Numbered from the stretch's first letter, positions 18,500-27,162 are shown. The stretch is 64,000 bases of DNA from an uncultured beta proteobacterium (GCA_903905735.1 CAIVHU010000133.1:48292-112291), one strand, 5' to 3'. The notes: a model not told the origin generated them from the sequence alone. Translations and numbers: made by a program.

Positions 18500-20242
18500 A
18501 TGCCACGCCCCACCCAACTTCTGCACCCCGCCCGCACGCCCGCACCCGCACGCCTGGCGGCCACTGTTTTGCTGCTGCGCGACAGCGCCGATGGATTGGA
18601 AGTGCTGATGACGCGCCGCTCGGCCACCGCCAGCTTTGCACCCAGCGCGTATGTGTTTCCAGGTGGTGGAGTGGATGCGGCCGATGCGCACCACCACCAC
18701 ATGGCGACCCGCCGCAGCGGGCAACGCGACGAGCATCTGACCGAAGCCATCGCTGCCATCCGCGAAAGCCTGGAGGAACTCGGTGTGTTGCTGGCGCGCC
18801 ATGCCGATGGCAGTTGGGCCAACCAGGCTGACATTGATGCGCTGGACCGCCAGCGCGACTTTTTCGCCCAATGCGCCGCGCGCGGGCTGACCCTGGCGGC
18901 TGACGAGGTGTTTGTGCTGGCCCGCTGGATCACCGACCGCGACCTGGCCAAACGCTTTGACGTGCCGTTTCTGGTGGCACGCATGCCCGACGGTCAATCG
19001 CCGGTGGCTGACGAATCCGAGCAATTTGAGCCGGTCTGGCTGCGCCCGGCGGATGCGCTGGCGCGCCACGCGGCAGGCAACTTTTTCATGATTTTCCCGA
19101 CCGTTCGCACGCTGGAGCGTCTGCTGGCTTTCAAATACGTGGCCGCGCTGCTGCAGGCCTGCGCCGAGACCGAGGAGCCGCTGTGGACCAGTTGCCCGCG
19201 CGCCGGGCTGCTGGCCGGGCGCGAAGTGCGCTACATGGAGCACGAGATGCCGTTTGGCGAACTGGCGCTGGTGTGCCCGCATGGCCAGATCGTGCACCCG
19301 CTGGACTGGCAGAGCGAGCGCGTGGTGCCGCTGCTGAGAAACGTGCAGCGCCTGACCGCCCCCAATCCCGGTGCCATGACCGGCCCTGGCACCAACAGCT
19401 ACCTGGTGGGCGACCCGACGACCGGTTACCTCGTCATCGACCCTGGTCCGGCCGACACCGAGCATCTGGACAAGCTGTGGCGCGCGGCAGGCGGCGACAT
19501 CCGCATGATTGTCTGCACGCATTCACACCCGGACCATTCGCCCGGCGCACGACCCTTGCAGGCCATGTGCCAAAGCGCCGCGCTACAGGCCAGTGCCGGG
19601 CCGCTCGCCGACTCTTCCGTGACCGATGCAAGCGCGCAGGCCTCCAGTGGCCCGCCCATTTTGGGCTTGCCCAGCGCGCCCACCGCACGCGCGGCCAGCA
19701 CGTTCAAGCCAGACAGGTCACTCTCAAATCATGAGCTGCTCACGCTTACTGCAAAAGGGCTGGAGGGTGATTTGGCATACAACTCTGGCCACACCCTGCA
19801 AGTCATCCACACACCTGGCCACGCCGCCAACCACCTGTGTCTGGTGCTGTTGCAGGACGGTTTGCTGTTTTCCGGCGACCACATCCTGAACGGCAGCACC
19901 ACGGTGGTGGACCCGCCGGACGGCGACATGAACGACTACCTTACCTCGCTGGATCTGCTCAGCCAGACCTGCACCGAACTGGACCTGAAGTTCATCCTGC
20001 CCGCCCACGGCTATGTCATCGGCGGGCCGGAGGATGAGGCGCTGGCAGCCATCGCCCGCCTGAAGGCTCACCGCCTGCAGCGCGAGGCCAAAGTCATGAC
20101 CGCCATGCAGACCCTGCCCGACGGCACGCCTGACGACTGGCTGGCGCTGGCCTACGCCGACGTGCCCGAACGCATGTGGCCAGTGGCTAAACGCTCGCTG
20201 CTGGCGCATGTGGCGCGCATCGCAGCGCAGCGGACGTATTGA
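18500..20242 (+). CDS. NUDIX hydrolase / metallo-beta-lactamase fold fusion protein
   Basis: Two domains in one chain of about 580 aa. The N-terminal ~270 residues hold a NUDIX-like domain (LAATVLLLRD, FPGGGVDAAD, then AAIRESLEELGVLL; the REx2EExG core is intact and an insertion lengthens the loop before it). The C-terminal half is a metallo-beta-lactamase fold: NPGAMTGPGTNSYLVGD, the metal motif THSHPDHSPG, then HTPGHAANHLCL and FSGDHIL. The C-terminal half resembles LACTB2-type hydrolases. A low-complexity linker and a dispersed repeat copy lie between the first and second metal motifs. A GTG start at 18473 is possible. Substrate unknown. Confidence 0.85.
   Translation: MPRPTQLLHPARTPAPARLAATVLLLRDSADGLEVLMTRRSATASFAPSAYVFPGGGVDAADAHHHHMATRRSGQRDEHLTEAIAAIRESLEELGVLLARHADGSWANQADIDALDRQRDFFAQCAARGLTLAADEVFVLARWITDRDLAKRFDVPFLVARMPDGQSPVADESEQFEPVWLRPADALARHAAGNFFMIFPTVRTLERLLAFKYVAALLQACAETEEPLWTSCPRAGLLAGREVRYMEHEMPFGELALVCPHGQIVHPLDWQSERVVPLLRNVQRLTAPNPGAMTGPGTNSYLVGDPTTGYLVIDPGPADTEHLDKLWRAAGGDIRMIVCTHSHPDHSPGARPLQAMCQSAALQASAGPLADSSVTDASAQASSGPPILGLPSAPTARAASTFKPDRSLSNHELLTLTAKGLEGDLAYNSGHTLQVIHTPGHAANHLCLVLLQDGLLFSGDHILNGSTTVVDPPDGDMNDYLTSLDLLSQTCTELDLKFILPAHGYVIGGPEDEALAAIARLKAHRLQREAKVMTAMQTLPDGTPDDWLALAYADVPERMWPVAKRSLLAHVARIAAQRTY
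19724..19780 (+). repeat. dispersed ~60-bp repeat, copy in the NUDIX/MBL gene
   Basis: Reads ATGAGCTGCTCACGC, then AAAAGGGCTGGAGGGTGAT and TTGGCAT, matching the family over both halves with several substitutions. It encodes part of a linker (SNHELLTLTAKGLEGDLA) between MBL metal motifs. Confidence 0.55.
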
Positions 20243-20345
20243 TCTGAGTGGGCCCCAAACGCACAAGGTCGGATGAGTGACTCAGACCGATGCGTTTCAA
20301 AAGTAGAGATGTTGGGACATCGGTGACACGCCAGTGCTTGCCCCC

Positions 20346-20435
20346 AATCAGTCGGTCGATGCGCTTTGCTACGTGTCCCCCGGCCGCTACGCGACCTCCT
20401 CCTTGACCTCCGCAAAGCGCATCACCCGACTGATT
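20346..20435. repeat. inverted repeat with 24-nt arms and 42-nt loop
   Basis: Arm 20346-20369 (AATCAGTCGGTCGATGCGCT and onward) is complementary to 20412-20435 with two mismatches. The loop is GC-rich. No T-run follows on either strand, so it is not a simple terminator. Confidence 0.8.
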
Positions 20436-20555
20436 TGATGCGGTTTTAGTCGGCTGGAAGGGGAAATTCATGGACAGCCGGGGCAGGGTAGGCTAGACCA
20501 GGCGGCAAACCAAGGCGAATCGGTTGGCGAGAAAGGCTTTGACCAAAAATGGTCA

Positions 20556-20688
20556 GGCGCGGTGATTGGGTGATGCGACCGGGCTTCGGGGTGAAAGGCG
20601 CGCGCCGACAGTCGTGCGCGTTCTGACACTTTGGTTTCGCGCGTGTTTTCACCCCGAAACCGCATGCGCATCACCCAGTCGCCGTGCC
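20556..20688. repeat. inverted repeat with about 41-nt arms and a 50-nt centre
   Basis: GGTGATTGGGTGATGCG at 20561-20577 pairs with 20667-20683, and TTCGGGGTGAAA at 20585-20596 pairs with 20647-20658. A 7-8 nt mismatched bulge separates the two blocks. The outer block runs on with three transitions in 22 nt. Confidence 0.78.
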
Positions 20689-20848
20689 GGGTTTGACATG
20701 AAGCGTAGGTTGCGAGAGACCCCACACCAGCTTGAATCGCAACCGACACGCGCCTCGCCATCACCTACAACCCAACATCTCGCCGATATCACCTTGAACC
20801 GCACCCCACCAGGTCAACGGCGTCCTTGCACGGTTAACATCCCCCGCA

Positions 20849-21655
20849 ATGATCAAACCCGCCAAACCCCTGCCCGCCAAAAAGCGACCTGCCGCACCTG
20901 CCCCGGAAGGACTTCGCCTGTCCAAACACGTGGCGGCGCTGGTCAACTGCTCGCGCCGCGAGGCCGAGCAGATCATCGAAGGCGGCTGGGTGCGGGTCAA
21001 CGGCCAGGTGGTCGAAGAACCGATGGCAAGGGTGCTGGACCAGAGCGTGGTGGTGGACCCGCAGGCCAATCCGATGGCGCTGGCCGAGGTCACGCTGCTG
21101 CTGCACAAACCACCCGGCTTCGATGCCATGGCCCCGCTGGGCGCAGCCAACAAGCGCGTCAAACCCGCGCAAACCCTGCTGCAAAGCGCCACGCACTGGG
21201 CGCAGGACGAGTCCGGTGAGCGGGTGCTCAAACGCCACTTTGCCAAACTCACCGCCGCGGTGCCGCTGGAAACCGCCGCCAGCGGGCTGGTGGTGTTCAC
21301 GCAAGACTGGCGCGTGCTGCGCAAGCTGACCGAAGACGCTGCGCTGATCGAACATGAATTTGTGGTGGAAGTGCAAGGCGAGGTGTCGCCTGAGGCGCTG
21401 CACCGCATGAACACGCCACCGGGGAGCGAACGCGACACACTGCCGCCGGTGAAAGTCAGCATCAACAGCACGGGTGAGAGCTGCACCCGGTTGCGCTTTG
21501 CCGTCAAGGGCGCGCACCCGGGCCTGGCGGCTTACCTGTGTGAACGCGCCGGGCTGCAAATTGTGAGCTTGAAGCGCCTGCGCATCGGCCGGGTCACGCT
21601 GGCGCATCTGCCAGAAGGCCAATGGCGCTACCTGGCCGCGCACGAGCGGTTTTAA
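20849..21655 (+). CDS. RsuA/RluB-family pseudouridine synthase-like protein with altered catalytic motif
   Basis: Protein of 268 aa with a Lys/Pro/Ala-rich N-terminus, an S4 RNA-binding domain (LRLSKHVAALVNCSRREAEQ ... GWVRVNGQVV) and a pseudouridine synthase domain (LLLHKPPGFDAMAP). In active members the catalytic Asp sits in GRLDxxTSGL; here the aligned stretch is VPLETAASGLVVFTQD, with Glu where Asp is expected and no Gly-Arg. It may therefore be inactive or altered, perhaps an RNA-binding factor. The end of the protein (GLQIVSLKRLRIGRVTLAHL) is typical of the family. Converges with the VanX-like gene, 12 nt away. Confidence 0.82.
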   Translation: MIKPAKPLPAKKRPAAPAPEGLRLSKHVAALVNCSRREAEQIIEGGWVRVNGQVVEEPMARVLDQSVVVDPQANPMALAEVTLLLHKPPGFDAMAPLGAANKRVKPAQTLLQSATHWAQDESGERVLKRHFAKLTAAVPLETAASGLVVFTQDWRVLRKLTEDAALIEHEFVVEVQGEVSPEALHRMNTPPGSERDTLPPVKVSINSTGESCTRLRFAVKGAHPGLAAYLCERAGLQIVSLKRLRIGRVTLAHLPEGQWRYLAAHERF

Positions 21656-21667
21656 ACACCTGCCGGA

Positions 21668-22225
21668 TCAGCCGGGCGTGTGCATCAGGCTTTCACCTTC
21701 GACCTGATCGCTGAGCTGGGGGTAGCGCGTCGGCTCGGGCAGGTTGTAGTGCCACCACTCGTAGGGGTGATGATCCCAGCCCGCGATAGTCATCAATTCC
21801 AGCAGCAGCGCCCGGTTGCGCTGCGCCAGCGCCGGAATGTCGGTGTTGCCGTGGCAGGACCGCTCGGTCATTTCGTCAAACGCGGTACCCATGTCCAGCG
21901 GCGTGCCGTCTGCCTGGCACAGCGTCAGATCGACGGCCACACCGCGGGTGTGCATCGAACCCACGCGCGGGTCGGCTACAAATCTCGGGTCAGGCAGCGC
22001 CGCCCACAGCCGCCACTGCGCGGCAGAGGGTCGGTACGCATCCAGCACACGCAGCCGCAAGCCCTGGGCGCCAGCCAGTTCAGCCGCCACCACCAGCGCT
22101 GCCAGCGCGTCCTTGTGCAAAAAGGCGATGGCATGCTCGTAGATCGTGGTGCCGGTGAGGTTGTCCGGCGTGGCGTAGCGCAGATCAATATCGATGGCGG
22201 GGTGCTTTATTTCTTGTAGCGGCAT
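21668..22225 (-). CDS. VanX/DdpX-like D-Ala-D-Ala dipeptidase (peptidase M15D)
   Basis: Protein of 185 aa. The zinc motif SMHTRGVAVDLTL (SxHxxGxAxD) and the downstream EWWHYNLPEP (ExxWWH) match M15D dipeptidases, which hydrolyse free D-Ala-D-Ala. No signal peptide is seen, so it is likely cytoplasmic. With no van resistance genes nearby, a role in D-amino acid recycling, as proposed for DdpX, is more likely than glycopeptide resistance. Its start codon lies beside a dispersed repeat copy shared with the end of the neighbouring LysR gene. Confidence 0.88.
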   Translation of the reverse strand: MPLQEIKHPAIDIDLRYATPDNLTGTTIYEHAIAFLHKDALAALVVAAELAGAQGLRLRVLDAYRPSAAQWRLWAALPDPRFVADPRVGSMHTRGVAVDLTLCQADGTPLDMGTAFDEMTERSCHGNTDIPALAQRNRALLLELMTIAGWDHHPYEWWHYNLPEPTRYPQLSDQVEGESLMHTPG

Positions 22226-22266
22226 ACGCTTATTCTATAAGGGCTGGACAGTGATTTCACTATCAA
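22223..22266 (+). repeat. dispersed repeat, partial copy between vanX-like and LysR genes
   Basis: Reads CATACGCTTATTCTATAAGG then GCTGGACAGTGATTTCACTATC. It touches the start codon of the dipeptidase gene and supplies the stop codon of the LysR gene at 22263-22265. Confidence 0.5.
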
Positions 22267-23159
22267 ACACCAAAGAGTTGCCCGCGCGCAGCATCGGTGA
22301 TGGCCAGCACGCAGGGGTGGCTGATGCGCCGCTCCACCGACACGGCGTAAAACTCCTCCACCAGTTCATCCGTGCGACCAATGACCGAGGCATCAAACTG
22401 GGCGCAGGTTTCTTCGTCCAGAACGCTGGGCGCCATGAACACGCCCTGGCCTTCGCGGCCAAACGCCTTCATCAGCGCGGCGTCATCAAACTCACCAACG
22501 ATCACCGGCACCAGCCGGTGCCGTGCAAACCAGCCTTCCAGCTGCCGCCGCACGGATGACGTTGGCCCGGGCACCAGCATCGGCAAGCCATCCAGACAGC
22601 CGGGGAACGGCCCCTTGACACGCGCTTTGAGCCCGGAGGTGCAAAAAAAACTCATGTCACTGCGACCCAGTGCGTGGTTGAATGCCTTGACGCTGACCCG
22701 CTTGGGCATCGGCTCATCAGCAATCACCAGATCCAGCCGGTGCAGAGCCAGTTGTGCCAGCAAGTCGTCAAACTTGCCCTCGCTGGCCAGCAGTTTGACC
22801 GGTTGATCCAGGGACAGTGCAGGCTCCAGCAAGCGATAGGCCACTGACTTGGACACCGAATCAGACACGCCCACCCGGAAATCCAGCCGCTTTTGCGCGC
22901 CGCGCACCTGGCGCAAGGCGGTTTCCAGGTCTTGCCCGAGGCTGAAAATCTGGTCGGCATACCCGAGTGCCAGACGGCCATGGTCGGTGAGCTCCAGTTG
23001 TCGCCCACTTTTGCGGAACAAGTCTCGCCCGAGCCAGTCTTCCAGCAGCTTGATCTGGCCTGAAATGGTCTGCGGCGTGGTGTGCAATTGTTCACCCGCA
23101 CGCATGATGCCGCCCGCGCGCGCAGTCACCCAAAAATAATAAAGATGCTTGAAGTTCAT
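22263..23159 (-). CDS. LysR-family regulator, NhaR-like
   Basis: Regulator of 298 aa. The N-terminal winged helix (MNFKHLYYFWVTARAGGIMR ... AGEQLHTTPQTISGQIKLLE) is very like NhaR, the activator of sodium/proton antiporter genes, more than a generic LysR. The effector-binding domain follows from about residue 90. No nhaA is in the window, so the target is open. It is divergent from the IscR-like gene, with a 138-nt shared upstream region. Confidence 0.85.
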   Translation of the reverse strand: MNFKHLYYFWVTARAGGIMRAGEQLHTTPQTISGQIKLLEDWLGRDLFRKSGRQLELTDHGRLALGYADQIFSLGQDLETALRQVRGAQKRLDFRVGVSDSVSKSVAYRLLEPALSLDQPVKLLASEGKFDDLLAQLALHRLDLVIADEPMPKRVSVKAFNHALGRSDMSFFCTSGLKARVKGPFPGCLDGLPMLVPGPTSSVRRQLEGWFARHRLVPVIVGEFDDAALMKAFGREGQGVFMAPSVLDEETCAQFDASVIGRTDELVEEFYAVSVERRISHPCVLAITDAARGQLFGV

Positions 23160-23225
23160 GAAAGTGGCCTCATGTACGGAGCTGATTATTCGTTTTTTTC
23201 GAAGTTTAATAGTCTTAAATACGAA

Positions 23226-23254
23226 TTTACGCGAAGTGAGTTGAACTTTATAGT
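23226..23254 (+). promoter_or_regulatory. probable promoter of the IscR-like gene, with overlapping dyad
   Basis: A TTTACG box at 23226-23231 and a TATAGT box at 23249-23254 are 17 nt apart, 44 nt before the start codon. The -10 box lies inside AACTTTATAGTT, a partial dyad that could be an autoregulatory site. Confidence 0.45.
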
Positions 23255-23297
23255 TTGATCCGTGTCATCTTCAAAGACACCGACAGGAGGAATAAAG

Positions 23298-23822
23298 ATG
23301 CGTTTAAGTACCAAAGGCCGTTTTGCCGTCACCGCCATGATTGATGTCGCCCTGCGCGAAAAGCTCGGACCGGTGCCGCTGTCTGACATCTCCGCGCGCC
23401 AGCAGATTTCGCTGTCGTACTTGGAGCAGATGTTCAGCAAATTGCGCCAGCAAGGTCTGGTGCACAGCACCCGCGGCCCAGGCGGCGGCTATACGCTGGG
23501 TCACCGCACCGATGCCATCACCGTGGCCGACATCATTGGCGCGGTGGAAGACGCTGCGCCCGAAGTCAAGCCAGCCGACGCGTCTGCCAACAAGGACATG
23601 GCCCAAGACCTGTGGGATTCGATGAACGCCAAGGTGTTTGAGTTCATGCAGTCAGTCACGCTGCGCAGTCTGGTGCTGGAGCAGTTGGCCAAGGGCGTGA
23701 AGATCGAACAAAAACCCGCGCCCAACCGGGGTGTGTTCAAGAAACCTTCGGCACAGACCGTGCGCACGACAGCACCCAACTCGGTGTTTGCGCTCGGTCA
23801 GTCGCTGCTGGCAAGAGGTTAA
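23298..23822 (+). CDS. Rrf2/IscR-family regulator lacking Fe-S cluster cysteines
   Basis: Protein of 174 aa with an IscR-like N-terminal winged helix (MRLSTKGRFAVTAMIDVALR, ISLSYLEQMFSKLRQQGLV, STRGPGGGYTLG). In IscR three cysteines around residues 92-104 hold a 2Fe-2S cluster; here the whole protein has no cysteine, and the segment reads EVKPADASANKDMAQDLW. It is therefore a paralogue that cannot bind the cluster in the usual way. The ATG at 23298 has a strong AGGAGG site 7 nt upstream; an earlier in-frame start at 23262 is not needed. No isc genes follow. Confidence 0.86.
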   Translation: MRLSTKGRFAVTAMIDVALREKLGPVPLSDISARQQISLSYLEQMFSKLRQQGLVHSTRGPGGGYTLGHRTDAITVADIIGAVEDAAPEVKPADASANKDMAQDLWDSMNAKVFEFMQSVTLRSLVLEQLAKGVKIEQKPAPNRGVFKKPSAQTVRTTAPNSVFALGQSLLARG

Positions 23823-23873
23823 TCGGGCTCCAGCCATTGGAGCACCTGGGCCAAGTGCTGCAAATATAAAAGT

Positions 23874-24217
23874 GTGAAGCCCACCGATAAGCCGGATTCT
23901 GTGCGTCTGGGTTACCCCATACGTGACTGCCATTAATCTGGGCTGTTGGTCACCCAACAGCTCGGTGCTACCTACCCGCCAGCTCTGGGGGCCCCATCAA
24001 CGCTGGCCTACTTGGTATTGCTGCGCGTAGAGATTGCCCGTTTCACCCGCAACAGGTTGCCCCGCTGCGACTCGTCTCTGTTGCTCTAATCCTCACCTTA
24101 TAGTCTTGCAACCTTTCAGTGGACAGCCGTTAGCTGCTACGCTGCCCTATGCAGTCCGGACGTTCCTCCAGTGCTCTGTTTCCAGAATTGCACCAGCGGC
24201 AGTCTGGCGGGCTTCAC
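23874..24217 (-). ncRNA. rnpB: RNase P RNA (class A)
   Basis: Catalytic RNA of RNase P, which trims the 5' ends of tRNA precursors. On the minus strand the 5' end GTGAAGCCC (24217-24209) pairs with the 3' GGGCTTCAC (23882-23874), forming helix P1. Conserved blocks are seen in order: GAGGAACGTCCGGACTGCAT near the 5' end, the AGGGTGCAAGAC-like and ACAGAGACGAGTCGC regions in the middle, and GAATCCGGCTTATCGGTGGG at the 3' end. Length is 344 nt, normal for class A. Ends are set from P1 and could differ by a few bases. Confidence 0.96.
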
Positions 24218-24223
24218 AGGCGC

Positions 24224-24229
24224 ATTATC
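24224..24229 (-). promoter_or_regulatory. -10 element of rnpB
   Basis: Minus strand reads GATAAT six bases before the predicted 5' end of RNase P RNA, the right distance for a sigma70 -10 box. A matching -35 box at 17 nt is not clear. Confidence 0.5.
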
Positions 24230-24366
24230 GCGGCTAACCTGTCCGGGCGCGGTCAGCCACCCGCCTGGCCATGCGCATCGGCATAAGCTTATTCCCAGAA
24301 GGGCAGAACAACTGGTTCAAAATAGCTTGATCCAACCACCGCGCGTGAACTTCTTCTGGAGCCCTG

Positions 24367-25284
24367 ATGAAAGCCGACAACGTCCTGCAAACCATTGGCA
24401 ACACGCCACACATCCGCATCAACCGCCTGTTTGGCACCACGCACAAGGTGTATGTCAAATCCGAGCGCACCAACCCGGGCGGCTCCATCAAGGACCGCAT
24501 TGCACTGGCCATGGTCGAAGCGGCCGAGAAATCGGGTGACCTCCAGCCGGGCGCGACCATCATCGAACCCACCTCGGGCAACACCGGTGTCGGGCTGGCG
24601 CTGGTGGCAGCTGTCAAAGGCTATAAACTGATTCTGGTGATGCCCGACAGCATGAGCGTGGAGCGCCGCCGCCTGATGCTGGCCTATGGTGCCAGTTTCG
24701 ATTTGACCCCGCGTGAAAAAGGCATGAAAGGCGCCATTGCCCGCGCCTATGAGTTGTCGCTGACGATACCCGGCTCATGGATTCCGCAGCAGTTTGACAA
24801 CCCGGCCAATCCGGCAATCCATGCACGCACCACCGCGCTGGAAATCCTGGCGGATTTTCCCGAAGGCATCGACGTGCTGATCACAGGCGTGGGCACCGGC
24901 GGCCATCTCACCGGCGTGGCGCAGGTCCTGAAAGCCAAGTGGCCGCAGCTCAAGGTGTATGCGGTGGAGCCGTCCGCCTCGCCGGTGATCTCGGGCGGGG
25001 CGGCCGCCCCTCACCCGATTCAGGGCATTGGCGCGGGCTTCATCCCCAAGAACCTCAATACGGCGCTGCTCGACGGCGTCATCCAGGTGGACGGCGAGAT
25101 CGCCCGCGACTTTGCCCGGCGCAGCGCGACAGAAGAAGGACTGCTGGTAGGCATCTCCAGCGGTGCCACATTGGCCGCCATTGCGCAAAAACTGCCAGAC
25201 ATTGCGCCGGGGGCCACCGTGCTGGGCTTCAATTACGACACGGGCGAGCGTTATCTGTCTGTCGAAGGCTTTTTGCCAACTTGA
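24367..25284 (+). CDS. cysK: cysteine synthase (O-acetylserine sulfhydrylase), CysK type
   Basis: PLP enzyme of 305 aa that makes cysteine from O-acetylserine and sulfide. The PLP lysine is in [11 protein letters not shown]; the substrate loop is [13 protein letters not shown]; the phosphate-binding loop is [12 protein letters not shown]. The C-terminal [11 protein letters not shown] block is present. Sequence and length favour CysK over the thiosulfate-using CysM. A GGAG site lies 8 nt before the ATG. Confidence 0.92.
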   Translation: MKADNVLQTIGNTPHIRINRLFGTTHKVYVKSERTNPGGSIKDRIALAMVEAAEKSGDLQPGATIIEPTSGNTGVGLALVAAVKGYKLILVMPDSMSVERRRLMLAYGASFDLTPREKGMKGAIARAYELSLTIPGSWIPQQFDNPANPAIHARTTALEILADFPEGIDVLITGVGTGGHLTGVAQVLKAKWPQLKVYAVEPSASPVISGGAAAPHPIQGIGAGFIPKNLNTALLDGVIQVDGEIARDFARRSATEEGLLVGISSGATLAAIAQKLPDIAPGATVLGFNYDTGERYLSVEGFLPT

Positions 25285-25362
25285 GCGTCCCGCCAACCGC
25301 TCGCGGTCGGATGCCGGGGCGGCTTTATCATCGGCCCCCTGCTTGATAACCACGAGCCCGCC

Positions 25363-27162
25363 ATGATTCGCCTGACTGAACTTAAACTCCCCCTACCCGC
25401 TTTGCCCGTGGTTACCCGACGCGCGGCGGATGCGCCCTCTGAGACCGACGCGGACCGCGCGCCCATCCATCACCCCATAGATGCCCTCAAACGCCTGTGT
25501 GCGCAGGCACTGGGTGTGGATGTAACGGCGATCAACGACCTGCATGTCTTCAAACGCAGCTTTGATGCACGCAAAGCCGAACTGCTGGCAGTGTTCATCG
25601 TTGACATCACCCTGAGCGACCCGGCGCTGGAAACCTCGCTTTTAGAGCACTTCCAGGCCAACCCGCATATTCAGCCCACGCCCGACATGGCTTACCGGCT
25701 GGTCGCAACAGCACCAGCTAACCTGTCGCTGCGCCCGGTGGTGGTGGGATTTGGCCCCTGCGGCATGTTTGCGGCGCTGACGCTGGCACAAATGGGTTTC
25801 AAACCTATCGTGCTGGAGCGTGGTCGCAAGGTGCGCGAGCGCACCAACGACACCTGGGGCCTGTGGCGCAAACATGTGCTCAACCCCGAGAGCAACGTGC
25901 AGTTTGGCGAAGGGGGTGCCGGCACGTTCTCCGACGGCAAGTTATGGAGCCAGATCAAGGACCCGCGCCACCTGGGCCGCCAAGTGATGACCGAGTTTGT
26001 GAATTTTGGCGCGCCGCCCGAGATTCTGGTCGAAGCGCACCCGCACATCGGCACCTTCAAGCTGGTCAAGGTGGTGGAAAACCTGCGCGAACGCATCATC
26101 GCGCTCGGTGGCGAAATCCGTTTTGAGCAACGGGTGACGGATCTGGACGTGGAAACCAGTAGCAGCACAAGGCAGGTGCGCGGCCTGAGCGTGCTGGACC
26201 AGGCCACCGGTCAGACGTATGCGTTGCGTGCCGACCAGGTCATCCTGGCCCTGGGCCACAGCGCGCGCGACACGTTTGCCATGCTGCACGGGTGTGGTGT
26301 GGCGACGCAGGCCAAACCGTTTTCGGTGGGGTTTCGCATTGAGCACCCGCAAAGCGTGATCGACCGCGCGCTGTGGGGTCGCCATGCGGGTAACCCGGTG
26401 CTGGGTGCGGCGGCCTACAAGCTGGTGCACCACGCCCAAAATGGCCGCAGCGTGTACAGCTTTTGCATGTGCCCGGGCGGCACCGTGGTGGCGGCTACAT
26501 CCGAGCTCGGCCGGGTGGTGACCAACGGCATGAGCCAGTATTCGCGCAACGAGCGCAATGCCAACGCCGGGCTGGTGGTGGGCATTGAGCCTGCAGACTA
26601 CCCGCATGACACCGCCGCATTTTTAGAATTTTTTGGGCCTCTAACCGGCATTCAGTATGCGCAGGAAGCTCTTGAATTAAGAGCAAATGATGCGCCGGCC
26701 GTGCACCCTCTGGCGGGCATCAACCTGCAGCGCCAGCTCGAATCACGCGCTTTTGTCCTGGGCGGCAGCAATTACGAAGCACCTGGGCAACTGGTGGACG
26801 ACTTCATCCGCGGCGAGGCATCCAGCAACTTTGGCAGCGTGCTGCCGTCTTACCAGCCGGGAGTGAAACTGGGCGACTTGCACCAGGCCTTGCCCGACTA
26901 TGCGATTGCCGCGCTGCGCGAGGCGCTGCCCGCCTTTGGCAAGAAGATCAAGGGCTTTGACATGCCCGACGCGGTGCTGACCGGGGTCGAAACCCGCACC
27001 TCCAGCCCCTTGCGCATGCCGCGCGGCGACGATTTCCAGAGCATCAACACGACAGGCCTGTATCCTGGTGGTGAAGGCGCAGGTTACGCGGGCGGCATCC
27101 TGTCGGCGGCGGTGGATGGCATCAAACTGGCTGAGGCGCTGGCGCGGCGATGCGTTGGCTAA
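25363..27162 (+). CDS. FAD-dependent dehydrogenase of the COG2509 family
   Basis: Flavoprotein of 599 aa. A ferredoxin-like N-terminal part (residues 1-115) precedes the FAD-binding Rossmann fold VVVGFGPCGMFAALTLAQMG (about 125-145). ESNVQFGEGGAGTFSDGKLW and the C-terminal YPGGEGAGYAGGILSAAVDG are signatures of the family, whose substrate is not established. A copy of the dispersed repeat (residues about 419-443) is read in frame. The next gene starts 150 nt later and may have its own promoter. Confidence 0.88.
   Translation: MIRLTELKLPLPALPVVTRRAADAPSETDADRAPIHHPIDALKRLCAQALGVDVTAINDLHVFKRSFDARKAELLAVFIVDITLSDPALETSLLEHFQANPHIQPTPDMAYRLVATAPANLSLRPVVVGFGPCGMFAALTLAQMGFKPIVLERGRKVRERTNDTWGLWRKHVLNPESNVQFGEGGAGTFSDGKLWSQIKDPRHLGRQVMTEFVNFGAPPEILVEAHPHIGTFKLVKVVENLRERIIALGGEIRFEQRVTDLDVETSSSTRQVRGLSVLDQATGQTYALRADQVILALGHSARDTFAMLHGCGVATQAKPFSVGFRIEHPQSVIDRALWGRHAGNPVLGAAAYKLVHHAQNGRSVYSFCMCPGGTVVAATSELGRVVTNGMSQYSRNERNANAGLVVGIEPADYPHDTAAFLEFFGPLTGIQYAQEALELRANDAPAVHPLAGINLQRQLESRAFVLGGSNYEAPGQLVDDFIRGEASSNFGSVLPSYQPGVKLGDLHQALPDYAIAALREALPAFGKKIKGFDMPDAVLTGVETRTSSPLRMPRGDDFQSINTTGLYPGGEGAGYAGGILSAAVDGIKLAEALARRCVG
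26617..26690 (-). repeat. dispersed ~60-bp repeat, copy in the COG2509 gene
   Basis: Minus strand reads AGAGCTTCCTGCGC, then CCGGTTAGAGGCCCAAAAAA. The halves match the dapF and argB-side copies. It is in frame within the flavoprotein gene. Confidence 0.5.

Larger units (their letters stand above)
20243..20848. other. 606-bp non-coding stretch carrying two long inverted repeats
   Basis: No convincing gene lies between the NUDIX/MBL gene and the pseudouridine synthase. Open frames here have no ribosome site and cross the inverted repeats at 20346-20435 and 20556-20688. The last ~150 bases before 20849 are the only place for the promoter of the pseudouridine synthase; no clear box was seen. Confidence 0.6.

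Noticed and set aside
18467..19522. Open frame on the minus strand opposite the NUDIX/MBL gene
   Set aside because: Lacks a ribosome site or known domain and covers the clear NUDIX motif of the real gene.
20446..20764. Short open frames within the 606-bp gap
   Set aside because: They run across the inverted repeats, lack ribosome sites and show no protein-like conservation pattern.
21668..22225. Vancomycin-type resistance gene
   Set aside because: The VanX-like dipeptidase is alone, with no vanH or ligase nearby, in a Gram-negative background; D-Ala-D-Ala turnover is the simpler reading.
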